Assembly (NCBI RefSeq): GCF_000400735.1
Contig: NZ_KE007366.1
Coordinates: 124,001 to 188,000, forward strand
Source of the DNA: Acinetobacter tandoii DSM 14970 = CIP 107469
Lineage (GTDB): Bacteria; Pseudomonadota; Gammaproteobacteria; Pseudomonadales; Moraxellaceae
DNA length: 64,000 nucleotides
Direction of reading: 5' to 3'
The position numbers were made by a program, and so were the translations under genes. Every line of letters starts with the position of its first letter. Position 1 is the stretch's first letter. Of the stretch, positions 10,409-19,357 are shown piece after piece. The notes beneath the pieces are model-generated. The model saw nothing but the letters and a program-made list of their open reading frames with translations, had not been told where the DNA came from and did not search any database.

Positions 10409-10418
10409 CGCCCTTTTG
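10391..10418 (+). terminator. Terminator overlapping stop of the 336-residue gene
   Basis: AAAAAGGCGCT and AGCGCCCTTTT form a stem with a GAAT loop; the stop codon TAG lies in the hairpin. Followed by TTTTG on the plus strand. Confidence 0.7.
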
Positions 10419-10436
10419 TTCTACATTTAAATCAGC

Positions 10437-12665
10437 TTAAAACTCATATTTCAGACTTGCATAATAAGCACGACCTGGTTCGTTATAAGTTTGGTTCACA
10501 GAGTTATCACGTAATAATTTTTCATCAAACAAATTGCTAACACCAAGACGACCACTGATTTGATCCGTAAATTTATAGCCTGCATTAATGCCTGCTATAC
10601 CATAACTTTTCACGGCAGTAACATTCATAGCGCCATTTTCAGTATTCGATTCTGCATATTGACGTGGCTTTTGGCGACCATACTGGGTATATACAAAGTT
10701 CACATCCATGGCATCGGTCACGTTATAGTTAAAGATGGAGTTAATCGTATAATTCGGTACAATCGACAGCGGATTACCTGTTTTTTTATTCTCCGAATCC
10801 ATCATATACGTTACATTATTGGTCCAACTTGCATTATCAAAGCTTAAGGTTACACTTCCTTCGAGCCCTTGAATCAATGCTTCAGGCACATTTTCCCACT
10901 GTAAAATGTTATGACCCGCTGTTGAAGTGGCTAAAACAGTTTCTCCTGCTGTAATTTTATTTTCATAATCGTTTCTAAACCACGTTAAGCTGGCATTGAC
11001 CATATCTTTTTCGAATTGAACACCCAGTTCTTTATTAATCGAGGTTTCAGGTTTTAGATCCGCATTACCGATTAAATAGCATTGGGAAATTTGTGTGGCT
11101 TTAATTGGGCAACCATTACCACGGGTATATAACAAATAACCTTCTGAAGTTTGATACATATTTGGCGCTTTATACGCCTTTGCAATGCCACCTTTCAGGG
11201 TAAAGTAATCGCCCAATTTTTGGGTAATGTTTAAGCTCGGACTCCAATTCGAACCTGATTTATCATGATCATCAAAACGAACACCAAGGACTAAATCAGT
11301 ACTATCTGTCACCTTAAAGTTATCTTCAATATAGGCAGAAGCGATTCGTGATTGCATGCTTTCACGGTCAGCAGATAAGTTGATGAGTCCAGAAGCATCA
11401 GTTTGTACTGTGCTCGATGGATCCTTGAAGTCATCTTCTACCCATTCAGCACCCACAGTTAAAACTTGAGGAACAACAATCTCTAAAGGAATATTCGTTT
11501 CCGCATTAAAACGCAACGTCTCTAATGTAGAAGTCTTTTTATTAAATGAATTTGGACTCCCTTCTGGCCCACCAGCAAGAGATTCTGGAATACGTTTATT
11601 CTTGGTTTTATCGTATTGTGCGATGAGTTTAGTATCGCCCCAGTCCCATTTTCCTTCATGCGTTAAAGCATAACTGTCCCGATACATGGTATTGGTTTCT
11701 TGGCCTAATAAGCCTCGGACATAATCTGCATTGCTAAAGCTTCCACCTGTACCAGCAGCATCAAAGTTACTGTTTTGAATATCACCTGTATATTCATTGC
11801 CTTGTCGGCCTGTTGCAATATCCAACAAAAGGGTTTGCTGATCATTCACTTGCCAAGCCAGTCGTCCTGCAATATCTTGATTTTCTACACCTTCACGACC
11901 TGCCGCACGCGTTCCCGACGCAGTGAGCGGATTAATATCTGGTGCATCTGCATCGGTCTGGTTGTAATTACCATACAAACGATAAGACAAAACATCTTTA
12001 ACAATCGGACCACTTAAATTAAAGCCAACACGATTGGTTGCTCCCTCTTTGGAATCTTCAGGCTGATTGGTATAAAGCTCAACCGAACCATGTACTTCAT
12101 TGGTTACTTTCTTGGTTTTAATATTGACCACACCACCCATGGCACCTGAACCATAACGTGCAGCAGCAGGACCACGTAACACTTCAATCGATTCAATTGC
12201 ATCTGCTGGAACCCAGTTTGAATCTCCACGTGTATCACGTTCACCACGCCAACCATAACGAACTGAGTTTCTAGAGTTAACGGGCTTACCATCAATCAAA
12301 ATTAAGGTATTTTCGGGCCCCATACCACGAATATCGATTTGACGGTTATTGCCACGTTGCCCTGTTGCACTGTTGCCTGTCAAATTCACACCAGGCATAC
12401 GACGAACATATTCAGAAATGTCATTCACTACAGGAAGCTTATCTAAATCTTCTTCAGTAATGATAGATGCCCCTAGGGATTGCTTTACTTGCTCTTCGGC
12501 AGTCAGAACAATTTTTTCAAGTTTGGTTGGATCTGTTTGTTGTGTCGTAATTTGCGCAGTTGAAGAAGTTTGCTGTTCTGTCTGTAAATCTTCAGCATTA
12601 CTCATCACACTCATGACCGACAAAATTGAAAGTGTTAATGCTGATTGGACAATACGTCTGTTCAT
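10437..12665 (-). CDS. TonB-dependent ferric siderophore receptor, FepA/PfeA type
   Basis: Outer membrane receptor that takes up a ferric (probably catecholate) siderophore using TonB energy. From ATG 12665 it is 742 residues, close to E. coli FepA. Signal peptide of about 26 residues; a TonB-box-like EKIVLTAEE near residue 50; plug domain with DIRGMGPENTLILIDGKPV and the IESIEVLRGPAAARYGSGA motif; a FepA-like segment RYGWRGERDTRGDSNWVPAD in between; C-terminal barrel ending in Phe (YASLKYEF). The frame continues upstream to 12770 but that part crosses the Fur box and is not coding. Regulation by Fur is expected from the site at 12756-12774. Confidence 0.92.
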   Translation of the reverse strand: MNRRIVQSALTLSILSVMSVMSNAEDLQTEQQTSSTAQITTQQTDPTKLEKIVLTAEEQVKQSLGASIITEEDLDKLPVVNDISEYVRRMPGVNLTGNSATGQRGNNRQIDIRGMGPENTLILIDGKPVNSRNSVRYGWRGERDTRGDSNWVPADAIESIEVLRGPAAARYGSGAMGGVVNIKTKKVTNEVHGSVELYTNQPEDSKEGATNRVGFNLSGPIVKDVLSYRLYGNYNQTDADAPDINPLTASGTRAAGREGVENQDIAGRLAWQVNDQQTLLLDIATGRQGNEYTGDIQNSNFDAAGTGGSFSNADYVRGLLGQETNTMYRDSYALTHEGKWDWGDTKLIAQYDKTKNKRIPESLAGGPEGSPNSFNKKTSTLETLRFNAETNIPLEIVVPQVLTVGAEWVEDDFKDPSSTVQTDASGLINLSADRESMQSRIASAYIEDNFKVTDSTDLVLGVRFDDHDKSGSNWSPSLNITQKLGDYFTLKGGIAKAYKAPNMYQTSEGYLLYTRGNGCPIKATQISQCYLIGNADLKPETSINKELGVQFEKDMVNASLTWFRNDYENKITAGETVLATSTAGHNILQWENVPEALIQGLEGSVTLSFDNASWTNNVTYMMDSENKKTGNPLSIVPNYTINSIFNYNVTDAMDVNFVYTQYGRQKPRQYAESNTENGAMNVTAVKSYGIAGINAGYKFTDQISGRLGVSNLFDEKLLRDNSVNQTYNEPGRAYYASLKYEF

Positions 12666-12755
12666 ACAAATATCCCAAAGGTGTGGAAGATAGAAAAAAA
12701 CGTGAAATTTCGGTTTCAGAGTGTAACAAACATAAATATAAATGCAATTATTATT

Positions 12756-12774
12756 AATAATGATTCTCATTACT
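12756..12774. promoter_or_regulatory. Fur box before the siderophore receptor
   Basis: AATAATGATTCTCATTACT matches the 19-bp Fur consensus (GATAATGATAATCATTATC) at 14 positions by my count and has the inverted AATGA/TCATT halves. It lies about 90 bp before the receptor ATG, where the promoter is expected. Confidence 0.85.
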
Positions 12775-12823
12775 ATTTAATATTTATTGAAAATTAGGGG
12801 AGTTTTGTATGCAACAGGCATAA

Positions 12824-12850
12824 AAAAACCTCCATATTATGGAGGTTTTT
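12824..12850 (-). terminator. Terminator after nfuA
   Basis: AAAAACCTCCAT and ATGGAGGTTTTT form a strong symmetrical hairpin 20 bp after the nfuA stop; T-rich on both strands, so it also insulates the receptor promoter. Confidence 0.85.
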
Positions 12851-12870
12851 AATGTATTACGCTCAAGTAA

Positions 12871-13509
12871 TTACTTGAAATATGCACCTTCTGCTTGGGT
12901 ATGATCTGTCTGGTCAATCACACGCTGTAACTCTGGAACGTGTTGTTTCAAAGTCGTTTCTACCCCTTGTTTCAAGGTCACATCAATTGCTGAACAACCT
13001 TGGCAACCACCACCAAATTTAAGTACAGCAGTTAGACCATGCTCTTCATCTTCAACCACTTCAACCAAAGCACAGTTGCCACCGTGACCTGCTAAACCTG
13101 GATTGATTTCAGATTGTAAAACATAAGTAATACGCTCTTCGACAGAAGCATCAGGCCCAACACGTGGAACTTTTGAATTTGGCGCACGGAAAGTCAACTG
13201 ACCACCAAAACGATCTTTGTTGTAGTCAATGACTGCATCTAATAAATATGGAATAGATGGTGCGTCAACATAAGCAGGGAAATCTGGATAGTCTTGCTTA
13301 TAATCTGTTGGCACAACTTCTTCAGGCGCACTATATGCCATACAACATTCAGCACGAGGTGTTCCAGGATTCTCCACAAAAACACGTACACCAATACCTG
13401 GAGTATTTTGTTTCGCCAGTAAATCACGCAAATACTCTTGTGCAGTTGGTGTAATCAATAAGTTTGGAATTTCTTCTGCAACTGCAGTGCTGGTGTTCTC
13501 AGTCGACAT
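12871..13509 (-). CDS. nfuA: Fe-S biogenesis protein NfuA
   Basis: Carrier of [4Fe-4S] clusters to target enzymes, important under iron limitation or oxidative stress. 212 residues: a degenerate A-type (IscA-like) domain in residues 18-115 and a C-terminal Nfu domain with the cluster-binding motif GGGCQGCS (Cys169, Cys172). The A-type domain has ECCMAY near residue 55, but not the full IscA cysteine set, as expected. Start ATG 13509 preceded by GAGGAAAT. It neighbours the Fur-controlled receptor, but a terminator separates them. Confidence 0.96.
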   Translation of the reverse strand: MSTENTSTAVAEEIPNLLITPTAQEYLRDLLAKQNTPGIGVRVFVENPGTPRAECCMAYSAPEEVVPTDYKQDYPDFPAYVDAPSIPYLLDAVIDYNKDRFGGQLTFRAPNSKVPRVGPDASVEERITYVLQSEINPGLAGHGGNCALVEVVEDEEHGLTAVLKFGGGCQGCSAIDVTLKQGVETTLKQHVPELQRVIDQTDHTQAEGAYFK

Positions 13510-13668
13510 AACAATATTTCCTCAAGCTGAAGTCGCTATTTTAACTGAAGATGCGGGTAAATTAAAAAAAATCAACTAAAATTGTCGGATTTATTCTAAA
13601 AGTCCTGTGCAATGAATCAATTAATGGCATTATTGAAGTTGAGTCATTAAAAATTGAACCTTTTCTAT

Positions 13669-14286
13669 ATGCTAAATCTGCCTTTCAACCATACTGTTGC
13701 GCTGATTATCATTACTGTGGTGGTTTCCCTTCTGGCATTCTCTAATCAGAAATTGATGAGTCGCTTGATCTTTTGGCCACCTGCAATGCAAAAAGGACAA
13801 TATGACCGTTTTATCACGCATGGTTTTGTTCATGCGGATGGCGCTCATTTGCTCTTCAACATGATTACCCTATTTTTCTTTGGGAGTATTATTGAAAGCT
13901 TTTATCGTCAGTATTTTTACGACCTTGGCTTTGCCCTGTTTTATTTGGGTGGATTAATTTTTGCTATTTTACCCAGTTACTTAAAACACAAAAACGACTT
14001 CCAATGGGCCAGTCTTGGCGCTTCAGGTGCCGTGTCTGCGGTTCTGTTTGCTTATATCCTGTTTGAACCATGGAAGCTGATTTTTGTATTCTTTATTCCT
14101 GTACCTGCGATTATTTTTGCGGTGCTCTATATTGCCTATAGCATTTGGTCAGGAAAACGGGGCAACTCTCATATTAATCATAGTGCACATTTATGGGGTG
14201 CAGCTTATGGCGTTGTTGTGACCATTTTACTTGAACCCCGTTTAATTCCACACTTCTTCAATAAACTGACTCAACTGCCATTTTAA
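13669..14286 (+). CDS. Second rhomboid family intramembrane protease
   Basis: 205 residues from ATG 13669 (an upstream TTG at 13654 would add five). Rhomboid motifs: HGFVHADGAHLLFNMITLFFFG (residues 51-72), the catalytic serine in SLGASGAVSA (Ser119) and the histidine in HSAHLWGAAYG (His174). Six predicted membrane segments, the compact GlpG-like core without a cytoplasmic domain. It differs strongly in sequence from the rhomboid at 2.7 kb, so this is not a recent duplication. Substrate unknown. Divergent from nfuA with about 160 bp between. Confidence 0.9.
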   Translation: MLNLPFNHTVALIIITVVVSLLAFSNQKLMSRLIFWPPAMQKGQYDRFITHGFVHADGAHLLFNMITLFFFGSIIESFYRQYFYDLGFALFYLGGLIFAILPSYLKHKNDFQWASLGASGAVSAVLFAYILFEPWKLIFVFFIPVPAIIFAVLYIAYSIWSGKRGNSHINHSAHLWGAAYGVVVTILLEPRLIPHFFNKLTQLPF

Positions 14287-14471
14287 ATATGTTGGATGCA
14301 GGCTTTATGTCATTAATAAAGGGGCGAAGACCTAATAGTCTCTGCCACTTCTCTCTTCTTTTTTTAAAATAAATTTTTATCTCATCTCAGCTTTTACATA
14401 AAACAAATCGCAGCAATAAAGCAATTTGACTAAAATTAAGTTTAAAACAATAGAATATGGAGAATAAATAT

Positions 14472-14645
14472 ATGTATAAATTTCTCATGATTATCGCTAC
14501 TTGTCTCAGCTTAAACATACTCACGGCTTGTGCTGTACATACACGCGAAGGCAGTATTGTTGTTGACCCGAATGGAAACTTAGGACACTACGAACATGGT
14601 GGTGATTTCTGCCCACCAGGTCAAGCCAAGAAAGGGCGTTGCTAA
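14472..14645 (+). CDS. Small lipoprotein of unknown function
   Basis: 57 residues. The N-terminus MYKFLMIIATCLSLNILTAC is a lipoprotein signal with lipobox LTAC, so Cys20 should be lipidated; the mature part is only about 37 residues and carries two more cysteines (DFCPPGQ and the C-terminal GRC). GGAG precedes the ATG at 14472. I know no function. The frame also opens five codons upstream at 14457, which I reject because the ribosome site would be internal. Confidence 0.7.
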   Translation: MYKFLMIIATCLSLNILTACAVHTREGSIVVDPNGNLGHYEHGGDFCPPGQAKKGRC

Positions 14646-14673
14646 GTCACAGCTTAACTTGAATTTTTCTTTG

Positions 14674-14702
14674 ACTGTCAGTCGATTGACTAGACTGACA
14701 GT
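14674..14702. repeat. Perfect 10-bp inverted repeat after the lipoprotein gene
   Basis: ACTGTCAGTC (14674-14683) and GACTGACAGT (14693-14702) with a 9-base loop. No T-tract follows, so it is a weak terminator candidate or an operator for the next gene. Confidence 0.5.
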
Positions 14703-14893
14703 GCCTGATGATTTCAACTTTCCTTAATATCTATGCAAATTTTTGCGCACTCTTCCAAGCTTTTCACAAACTGAGTTTAAAACTTTAGACGCTCGGGACA
14801 TAAATTGGTAGTTAATGCCACCCCAAACTTTAATTTGGCATAGATAATGAATACATCTGTATATTAATACTGTTATCAGACGAGATTTTTTGC

Positions 14894-16441
14894 ATGTCCA
14901 GCTCTTTAGAGGGTCTACAGTTCCCTGTTCAACCCGATACTCAAAAACCAAGTACAACTCGCACAGGCAAGGAAATTATTGCTGAGGCATTATCGATTGT
15001 AGACAATCAATCTGCCCAGCAAGTGCTCAAAGAAAAGAAATGGCGTAAAAACTATCCAAAGTACTTTAAAGCCTTGGTCGAACATGGTATTCGCAATTGC
15101 AGCAATCCGATTAGCATTGCAAGACAAGGTCTGCATAAAGCTCAACATAGTTTTGAGTTTTACCGTAATGGTCAACGTTATTTATTAAAAGAAATGATGG
15201 ATGTGCCCTTAGCTCAGTTACATACTGTTCAGTTAAAAGGTGAAAGCTTAATTGAACCAGAATGGTACATTCCTTATCATGGGCAAAACCTCAAAGGTGA
15301 AGCTTTACTTGCACAAGTTCAAAAATGGGAAGATGACGGCATTATTGAACCTTCTCATGCAGACGCCTTGCGTTTAGCCAATGCACACCCTGAATGGTTC
15401 GATCTTTCTGACCGCACAATGGTGCTATTTGGTGCAGGTTCTGAAGCAGGTCCACTGACATGGCTGTCTAAATGGAAAGCCAATATTGTGGCTGTAGACT
15501 TACCGAATACCAAAGTTTGGCAAAAAATTCTCAATACCATTCAAAATGGTAATGCAACCTTATATGCACCAAGTCAGACTTCCCTTCCCGACCAAACACC
15601 AACTCGTGAACTCAGTGCAAAGCTTGGGGCAAATTTACTGACTCAAACTCCTGAAATTGCACAATGGCTATTACAAAGCGAACATCAACTGGATTTGGCA
15701 GCAATTGCTTATCTCGATGGTGAAAAACATGTCCGCGTTGCTATGGCCATGGACAGCATTATGAAAGTCGTCAGTGAACAAAAAGCCGATACCAGCTTAA
15801 TGTTTATGTGTACGCCGACTGATGTCTATGCTGTACCCAAAGAAGTCGTTGAATCTTCAGCAGACAAATTCCGTTATCGCTCTCAAATTCAGAAGCTACT
15901 GACCAAGGGCATGGCAACGGCATCTTTACAGCATTTTTTCCAGAAAAACCTGCATGACCTAATTAAATCTGACAATGGTCAAGCTTATGGAATTGCAGAC
16001 TGTTTGGTCATCGAGCAAGGTCCAAACTACGCGTTAGCGAAACGTATTCAGCAATGGCGCGCAACTCTGGCTCGTCATGAAGGGCAACGTGTAAGTATTA
16101 ATATTGCCCCATCGACCACCACACACTCGGTAACCAAAAATCCGCTGCTCAAAGCCGCTTTTAATGGTGCCAGTTTATTTGATGTCGAAGCATTTAAACC
16201 TGAAACGACCAATGCCATTATGGCAGCGCTGTGGATTCATGATTTACGTAATCCTGACTCGGTCGCAAATCCTGAAACTGTAATGAATCATCCTTTAGAG
16301 TTGATGATGCAGGGGGCCAATCATGGTGGATTATGGCGTGTAGCTTATTTGGCACGAACAGCGCTACCGTTTGCTGCAATTTATGGCTTTGCGACAGATA
16401 AACTTCCACTAAAAAAAGCGTTGGCGAAGTTAAAGAGCTAA
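14894..16441 (+). CDS. Protein of unknown function with a Rossmann-like segment
   Basis: 515 residues with no signal peptide or clear membrane helix. Around residue 175 the segment MVLFGAGSEAGPLTWLSKWK followed by ANIVAVDLP resembles the glycine-rich turn and second strand of a Rossmann fold, so it may bind NAD(P) or S-adenosylmethionine. Residues 1-130 look helical; the C-terminus (HPLELMMQGANHGGLWRVAY, then LARTALPFAAIYGFA) is distinctive but not known to me. It stands alone, with a promoter region of 250 bp in front and a strong hairpin behind. Coding quality is good throughout. Function open. Confidence 0.8.
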   Translation: MSSSLEGLQFPVQPDTQKPSTTRTGKEIIAEALSIVDNQSAQQVLKEKKWRKNYPKYFKALVEHGIRNCSNPISIARQGLHKAQHSFEFYRNGQRYLLKEMMDVPLAQLHTVQLKGESLIEPEWYIPYHGQNLKGEALLAQVQKWEDDGIIEPSHADALRLANAHPEWFDLSDRTMVLFGAGSEAGPLTWLSKWKANIVAVDLPNTKVWQKILNTIQNGNATLYAPSQTSLPDQTPTRELSAKLGANLLTQTPEIAQWLLQSEHQLDLAAIAYLDGEKHVRVAMAMDSIMKVVSEQKADTSLMFMCTPTDVYAVPKEVVESSADKFRYRSQIQKLLTKGMATASLQHFFQKNLHDLIKSDNGQAYGIADCLVIEQGPNYALAKRIQQWRATLARHEGQRVSINIAPSTTTHSVTKNPLLKAAFNGASLFDVEAFKPETTNAIMAALWIHDLRNPDSVANPETVMNHPLELMMQGANHGGLWRVAYLARTALPFAAIYGFATDKLPLKKALAKLKS

Positions 16442-16484
16442 ATATTATAAAATCTAGGTAAATCAGGCCTAATCGCTTGGAATA

Positions 16485-16517
16485 GCAAAGGGCGCCATCT
16501 AGTCTGGCGCCCTTTGC
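16485..16517. terminator. Strong 13-bp GC hairpin between convergent genes
   Basis: GCAAAGGGCGCCA (16485-16497) pairs perfectly with 16505-16517, loop of 7. It lies between the 515-residue gene and DUF2505, which converge. Neither strand has a T-tract, so termination efficiency is uncertain. Confidence 0.5.
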
Positions 16518-16538
16518 TGATCTCCGTCCCAAATAAGT

Positions 16539-17036
16539 TTAAACAGTTAAATTCTTTTTTAATTCATCTTCAACAATCGTCAATTCAATTTCACTGAACT
16601 TACGAATTTCCCCTTCAGCATGTTTTTCTAATATTCCACCGATTAAAGGTACTTTCACTTTGACAGTCCATTCTAATTGAAATTCAATATGTTGATCTGA
16701 GCCTTTAACTGAACGATTGCAACTGGCTTGTAAAGGTAAATTCGCACCTAAATCGACAGTAGATGTCATGGCTTCGAGATTACTAACATCTGTACGGTGC
16801 AAGCGAAATGCATCTTTTAATAGTTTTTTGGCAATGTCTGGAATGTTTACGTCTAAATTATAAGCACGTTTCAGAGTGTAGATGTCGCCTACTTTTTTTG
16901 ATTCTAAAATTTCCGAATTTTCACCTGGAATTCGGCGACAAACTTGTTCATGTAGGGTCGTATCAGCAGCTAAACGTTTAAATTCTTCTAGAGATACACC
17001 CTGTATGGTTGCATTGACAATAAACTGATGTGCCAT
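16539..17036 (-). CDS. DUF2505 family protein
   Basis: 165 residues starting at ATG 17036 behind GAAGGAACCGTC; the open frame to 17123 has no ribosome site. The sequence (MAHQFIVNATIQGVSLEEF, later FQLEWTVKVKVPLIGGILEKHAEGEI) fits DUF2505, a START/SRPBCC-like ligand-binding fold. Ligand and role unknown. Cytoplasmic; no signal sequence. It is convergent with the 515-residue gene. Confidence 0.75.
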   Translation of the reverse strand: MAHQFIVNATIQGVSLEEFKRLAADTTLHEQVCRRIPGENSEILESKKVGDIYTLKRAYNLDVNIPDIAKKLLKDAFRLHRTDVSNLEAMTSTVDLGANLPLQASCNRSVKGSDQHIEFQLEWTVKVKVPLIGGILEKHAEGEIRKFSEIELTIVEDELKKNLTV

Positions 17037-17173
17037 GACGGTTCCTTCTTTTTTTGTTTTATCCTGTTGGAAAAGCGCGAGTATTTTCATTACAAAACAA
17101 CGTTGACTATACGTTGATATCATGACTGATTAAAGTCAATTCTGTTTAGACTGTCATTGACCCATTTTTTATT

Positions 17174-17449
17174 TTACGTATTGGAAATGCCAAAAGTCAC
17201 ACTGATTTCTGATAAGCACTTGATCTTTAAATAATGATGCTGAAATTCAATGATGGCGTAGAATTCTGTTGCACCATCATCTAAACCTGTTACAGCCCAA
17301 GTTGTACCTTTAGGAAAAAGGTCAAGCCAAGCTCCTTGATAAAAGTCTGAAACTGAATCAAATTGTAAATATTGTTCTGGATTTTGAATAATTTTACGGG
17401 CAAGTTCATCAAACTGCTGTAACTTGGCTTGATTAAAATGGATCAACAT
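17174..17449 (-). CDS. Small protein of unknown function downstream of pnuC
   Basis: 91 residues from ATG 17449. Soluble, with a pattern of helix (FDELARKIIQNPEQYLQF) and strands (TTWAVTGLDDGATEFYAIIEF), no recognised domain. Its frame begins within about 18 bp of the pnuC stop, so the two are probably co-transcribed; a functional link to NAD precursor uptake is a guess only. Confidence 0.65.
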   Translation of the reverse strand: MLIHFNQAKLQQFDELARKIIQNPEQYLQFDSVSDFYQGAWLDLFPKGTTWAVTGLDDGATEFYAIIEFQHHYLKIKCLSEISVTFGISNT

Positions 17450-17466
17450 TCTCTTGCACAATCCTA

Positions 17467-18051
17467 CTATTCAGCTTTTATGCCTGCCAATTGTTGTTTT
17501 TTCTGGACTTTAATCCATTGCCACCAACCAAAAGCGGCTAAACCAACAAAGGCAGCGTATAAACCTGCAGTCAAAAACAGATCTTTATAAATAAACATCC
17601 CGACATAAACAATATCTACAAACACCCAAAGTACCCATGTCGCAATATGTTTGCGGCTAGTCCAATAGGTTGCCAATAAGCTAAATGCTGCCAATTGTGC
17701 ATCTAACATCGGCACCGCTGCATCTGTCCAGAATTTCAGACTTAATCCAAAGGCCAATCCAGCCAGTGCAGATAACAATATTTGCCAAATTACCCTACTA
17801 GTTTTAATCGGCTCGATACGGATATCATGGTCTTGCTGCTTACCTTTCAGCCAATGATAAAACCCGTAGAAATTCACCACCATAAAGAAAAACTGTAAAA
17901 TTGTTTCTCCATACAATTTAAAAGTATAGAACAAATAAGCATATAAAACGAAAGCGAGAAAATTAAACCACCAACACCACATATTGCGTTTAATGGTTAA
18001 CGCCACGCCAATCACGCTGATGATGACAGCAAAAATTTCCAGTCCAGACAT
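17467..18051 (-). CDS. pnuC: Nicotinamide riboside transporter PnuC
   Basis: Inner membrane facilitator for nicotinamide riboside, feeding NAD synthesis. 194 residues from ATG 18051. Seven or so hydrophobic segments; the PnuC hallmark tract WWFNFLAFVLYAYLFYTFKL and the following MVVNFYGFYHWLKG are present around residues 27-70, and the later WVLWVFVDIVYVGMFIYK is typical. No NadR-like kinase gene is beside it. I see no riboswitch in the 100 bases before it. Confidence 0.9.
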   Translation of the reverse strand: MSGLEIFAVIISVIGVALTIKRNMWCWWFNFLAFVLYAYLFYTFKLYGETILQFFFMVVNFYGFYHWLKGKQQDHDIRIEPIKTSRVIWQILLSALAGLAFGLSLKFWTDAAVPMLDAQLAAFSLLATYWTSRKHIATWVLWVFVDIVYVGMFIYKDLFLTAGLYAAFVGLAAFGWWQWIKVQKKQQLAGIKAE

Positions 18052-18157
18052 CAATGGTTCACTTTAAAAACTGATGGCACATTATGAGAAATTTTTCATA
18101 GAACGCAAGTTGCAATAAAAAGAGGCAAACTAGATGATATTGAAACTTTTGATGCGA

Positions 18158-18646
18158 TTAAAAGACGAGATCTGTGGATTCAGGATGCGTCTTAAACTCA
18201 GACTTATGTTCTGCACCATTTCGGTCAACATGGCTACAAAACACGCCATACTTTCCAACATAATATTCAAGTGACTGGTCATAGAAATTCCAATAAATCG
18301 ACCACTCATTTAAATCTAGCTTGCGAATTTGGGTTAACGCTTTAGCAGGTAATTTTTTAAGCAGATTATGTTGGATTTCTTCTGCTGCTTGAATATCGCG
18401 AATATGAATATTTTGCTCAAAAAACTGTTTCACAGCATCATCAAACAGCAATTGATCATAATATTCAATTTCGATTACTTTGCTTTCTATTAATTTTGTT
18501 TCCGTCAGTTCTGTTTGAGCATCTTCGGGTAGGGTTTTAGAAAAATAGCGAGCACGATACTTTTCAGTCACTTTGATTTTGATAAAAATCTGCCACGCTG
18601 CTGTCAGGGCAAAGCCTAATAAACACAAAACAATAATTTTAAACAT
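18158..18646 (-). CDS. Membrane-anchored protein of unknown function
   Basis: 162 residues. A single N-terminal hydrophobic helix (residues 3-22) anchors a hydrophilic, Glu-rich domain, probably periplasmic or facing the cytoplasm. Behind AGGGGGACA and ATG 18646. The C-terminal half (LDLNEWSIYWNFYDQSLEYYVGKYGVFCSHV) looks like a folded beta domain. No family recognised. It lies alone, divergent from the GNAT gene. Confidence 0.65.
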   Translation of the reverse strand: MFKIIVLCLLGFALTAAWQIFIKIKVTEKYRARYFSKTLPEDAQTELTETKLIESKVIEIEYYDQLLFDDAVKQFFEQNIHIRDIQAAEEIQHNLLKKLPAKALTQIRKLDLNEWSIYWNFYDQSLEYYVGKYGVFCSHVDRNGAEHKSEFKTHPESTDLVF

Positions 18647-18909
18647 ATTGTCCCCCTATTCAGGCATATCTTCAGCATTACAGTCACTTATATCATACGC
18701 TGTTTTATATTTTGGATGAGCCCAATTATCTTAAAAATCAGTTAAATGCATATACAGTTCGTTAAAATTTGTGATTTACTTCAAATTTAAGGGCTACTTT
18801 TTATTAAAAGATCAAACCTAAAACACACCAAAAAAACAACAAATCTCTACTGTTCCAATGTCACGAATTCACATGAAATAAGCGTGTTTTCAGGAAATAA
18901 GAACAAACA

Positions 18910-19353
18910 ATGATTAGGGCAGCAAAAATTCAGGATATTCCTGAGATTCTTCATGTATTGCAGGAAAGTATCCGTTCCTGTGTACAAGATCATCAACGTG
19001 TGGAAAGTAAAATTCAGGCTTGGCTGGAAAACAAAACACATAGTAATTTATTGTTATGGATGCATTATAACGACAGTTGGATTTACAGCATCAATCAACA
19101 AACTGTCGGCTTTATTATGGTCAGTGACACTGGCAAAATACTGCTGAATTATACGCTGCCAGAAATGCAACATCAGGGTATAGGTTCTGCCTTACTCAAC
19201 AGCGCTATTTCCCATTTGAAACTCAGAAATTTGCAACAAATCACCCTTGATAGCACACAAACAGCAATGTCGTTTTACCAAAAGCATGGCTTCCAAATCC
19301 GTGCATATGCAACTCCAGAGCAACACACTATCCCCATGATTAAATATATTTAG
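18910..19353 (+). CDS. GNAT family N-acetyltransferase
   Basis: 147 residues. Transfers an acetyl group from acetyl-CoA to an amine of unknown identity. The fold is shown by the N-terminal IRAAKIQDIPEILHVL, the acetyl-CoA-binding motif A in LPEMQHQGIGSALLNSAI (Q-x-x-G-I-G-S), and the C-terminal AMSFYQKHGFQIRAYA. Start ATG 18910 behind AGGAAATAAG. It converges with the diguanylate cyclase gene, leaving only 4 bp between stops. Confidence 0.88.
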   Translation: MIRAAKIQDIPEILHVLQESIRSCVQDHQRVESKIQAWLENKTHSNLLLWMHYNDSWIYSINQQTVGFIMVSDTGKILLNYTLPEMQHQGIGSALLNSAISHLKLRNLQQITLDSTQTAMSFYQKHGFQIRAYATPEQHTIPMIKYI

Positions 19354-19357
19354 TCTT

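Noticed and set aside
12666..12770. N-terminal extension of the siderophore receptor
   Set aside because: It runs through the Fur box and lacks a signal peptide; the ATG at 12665 gives a normal export signal.
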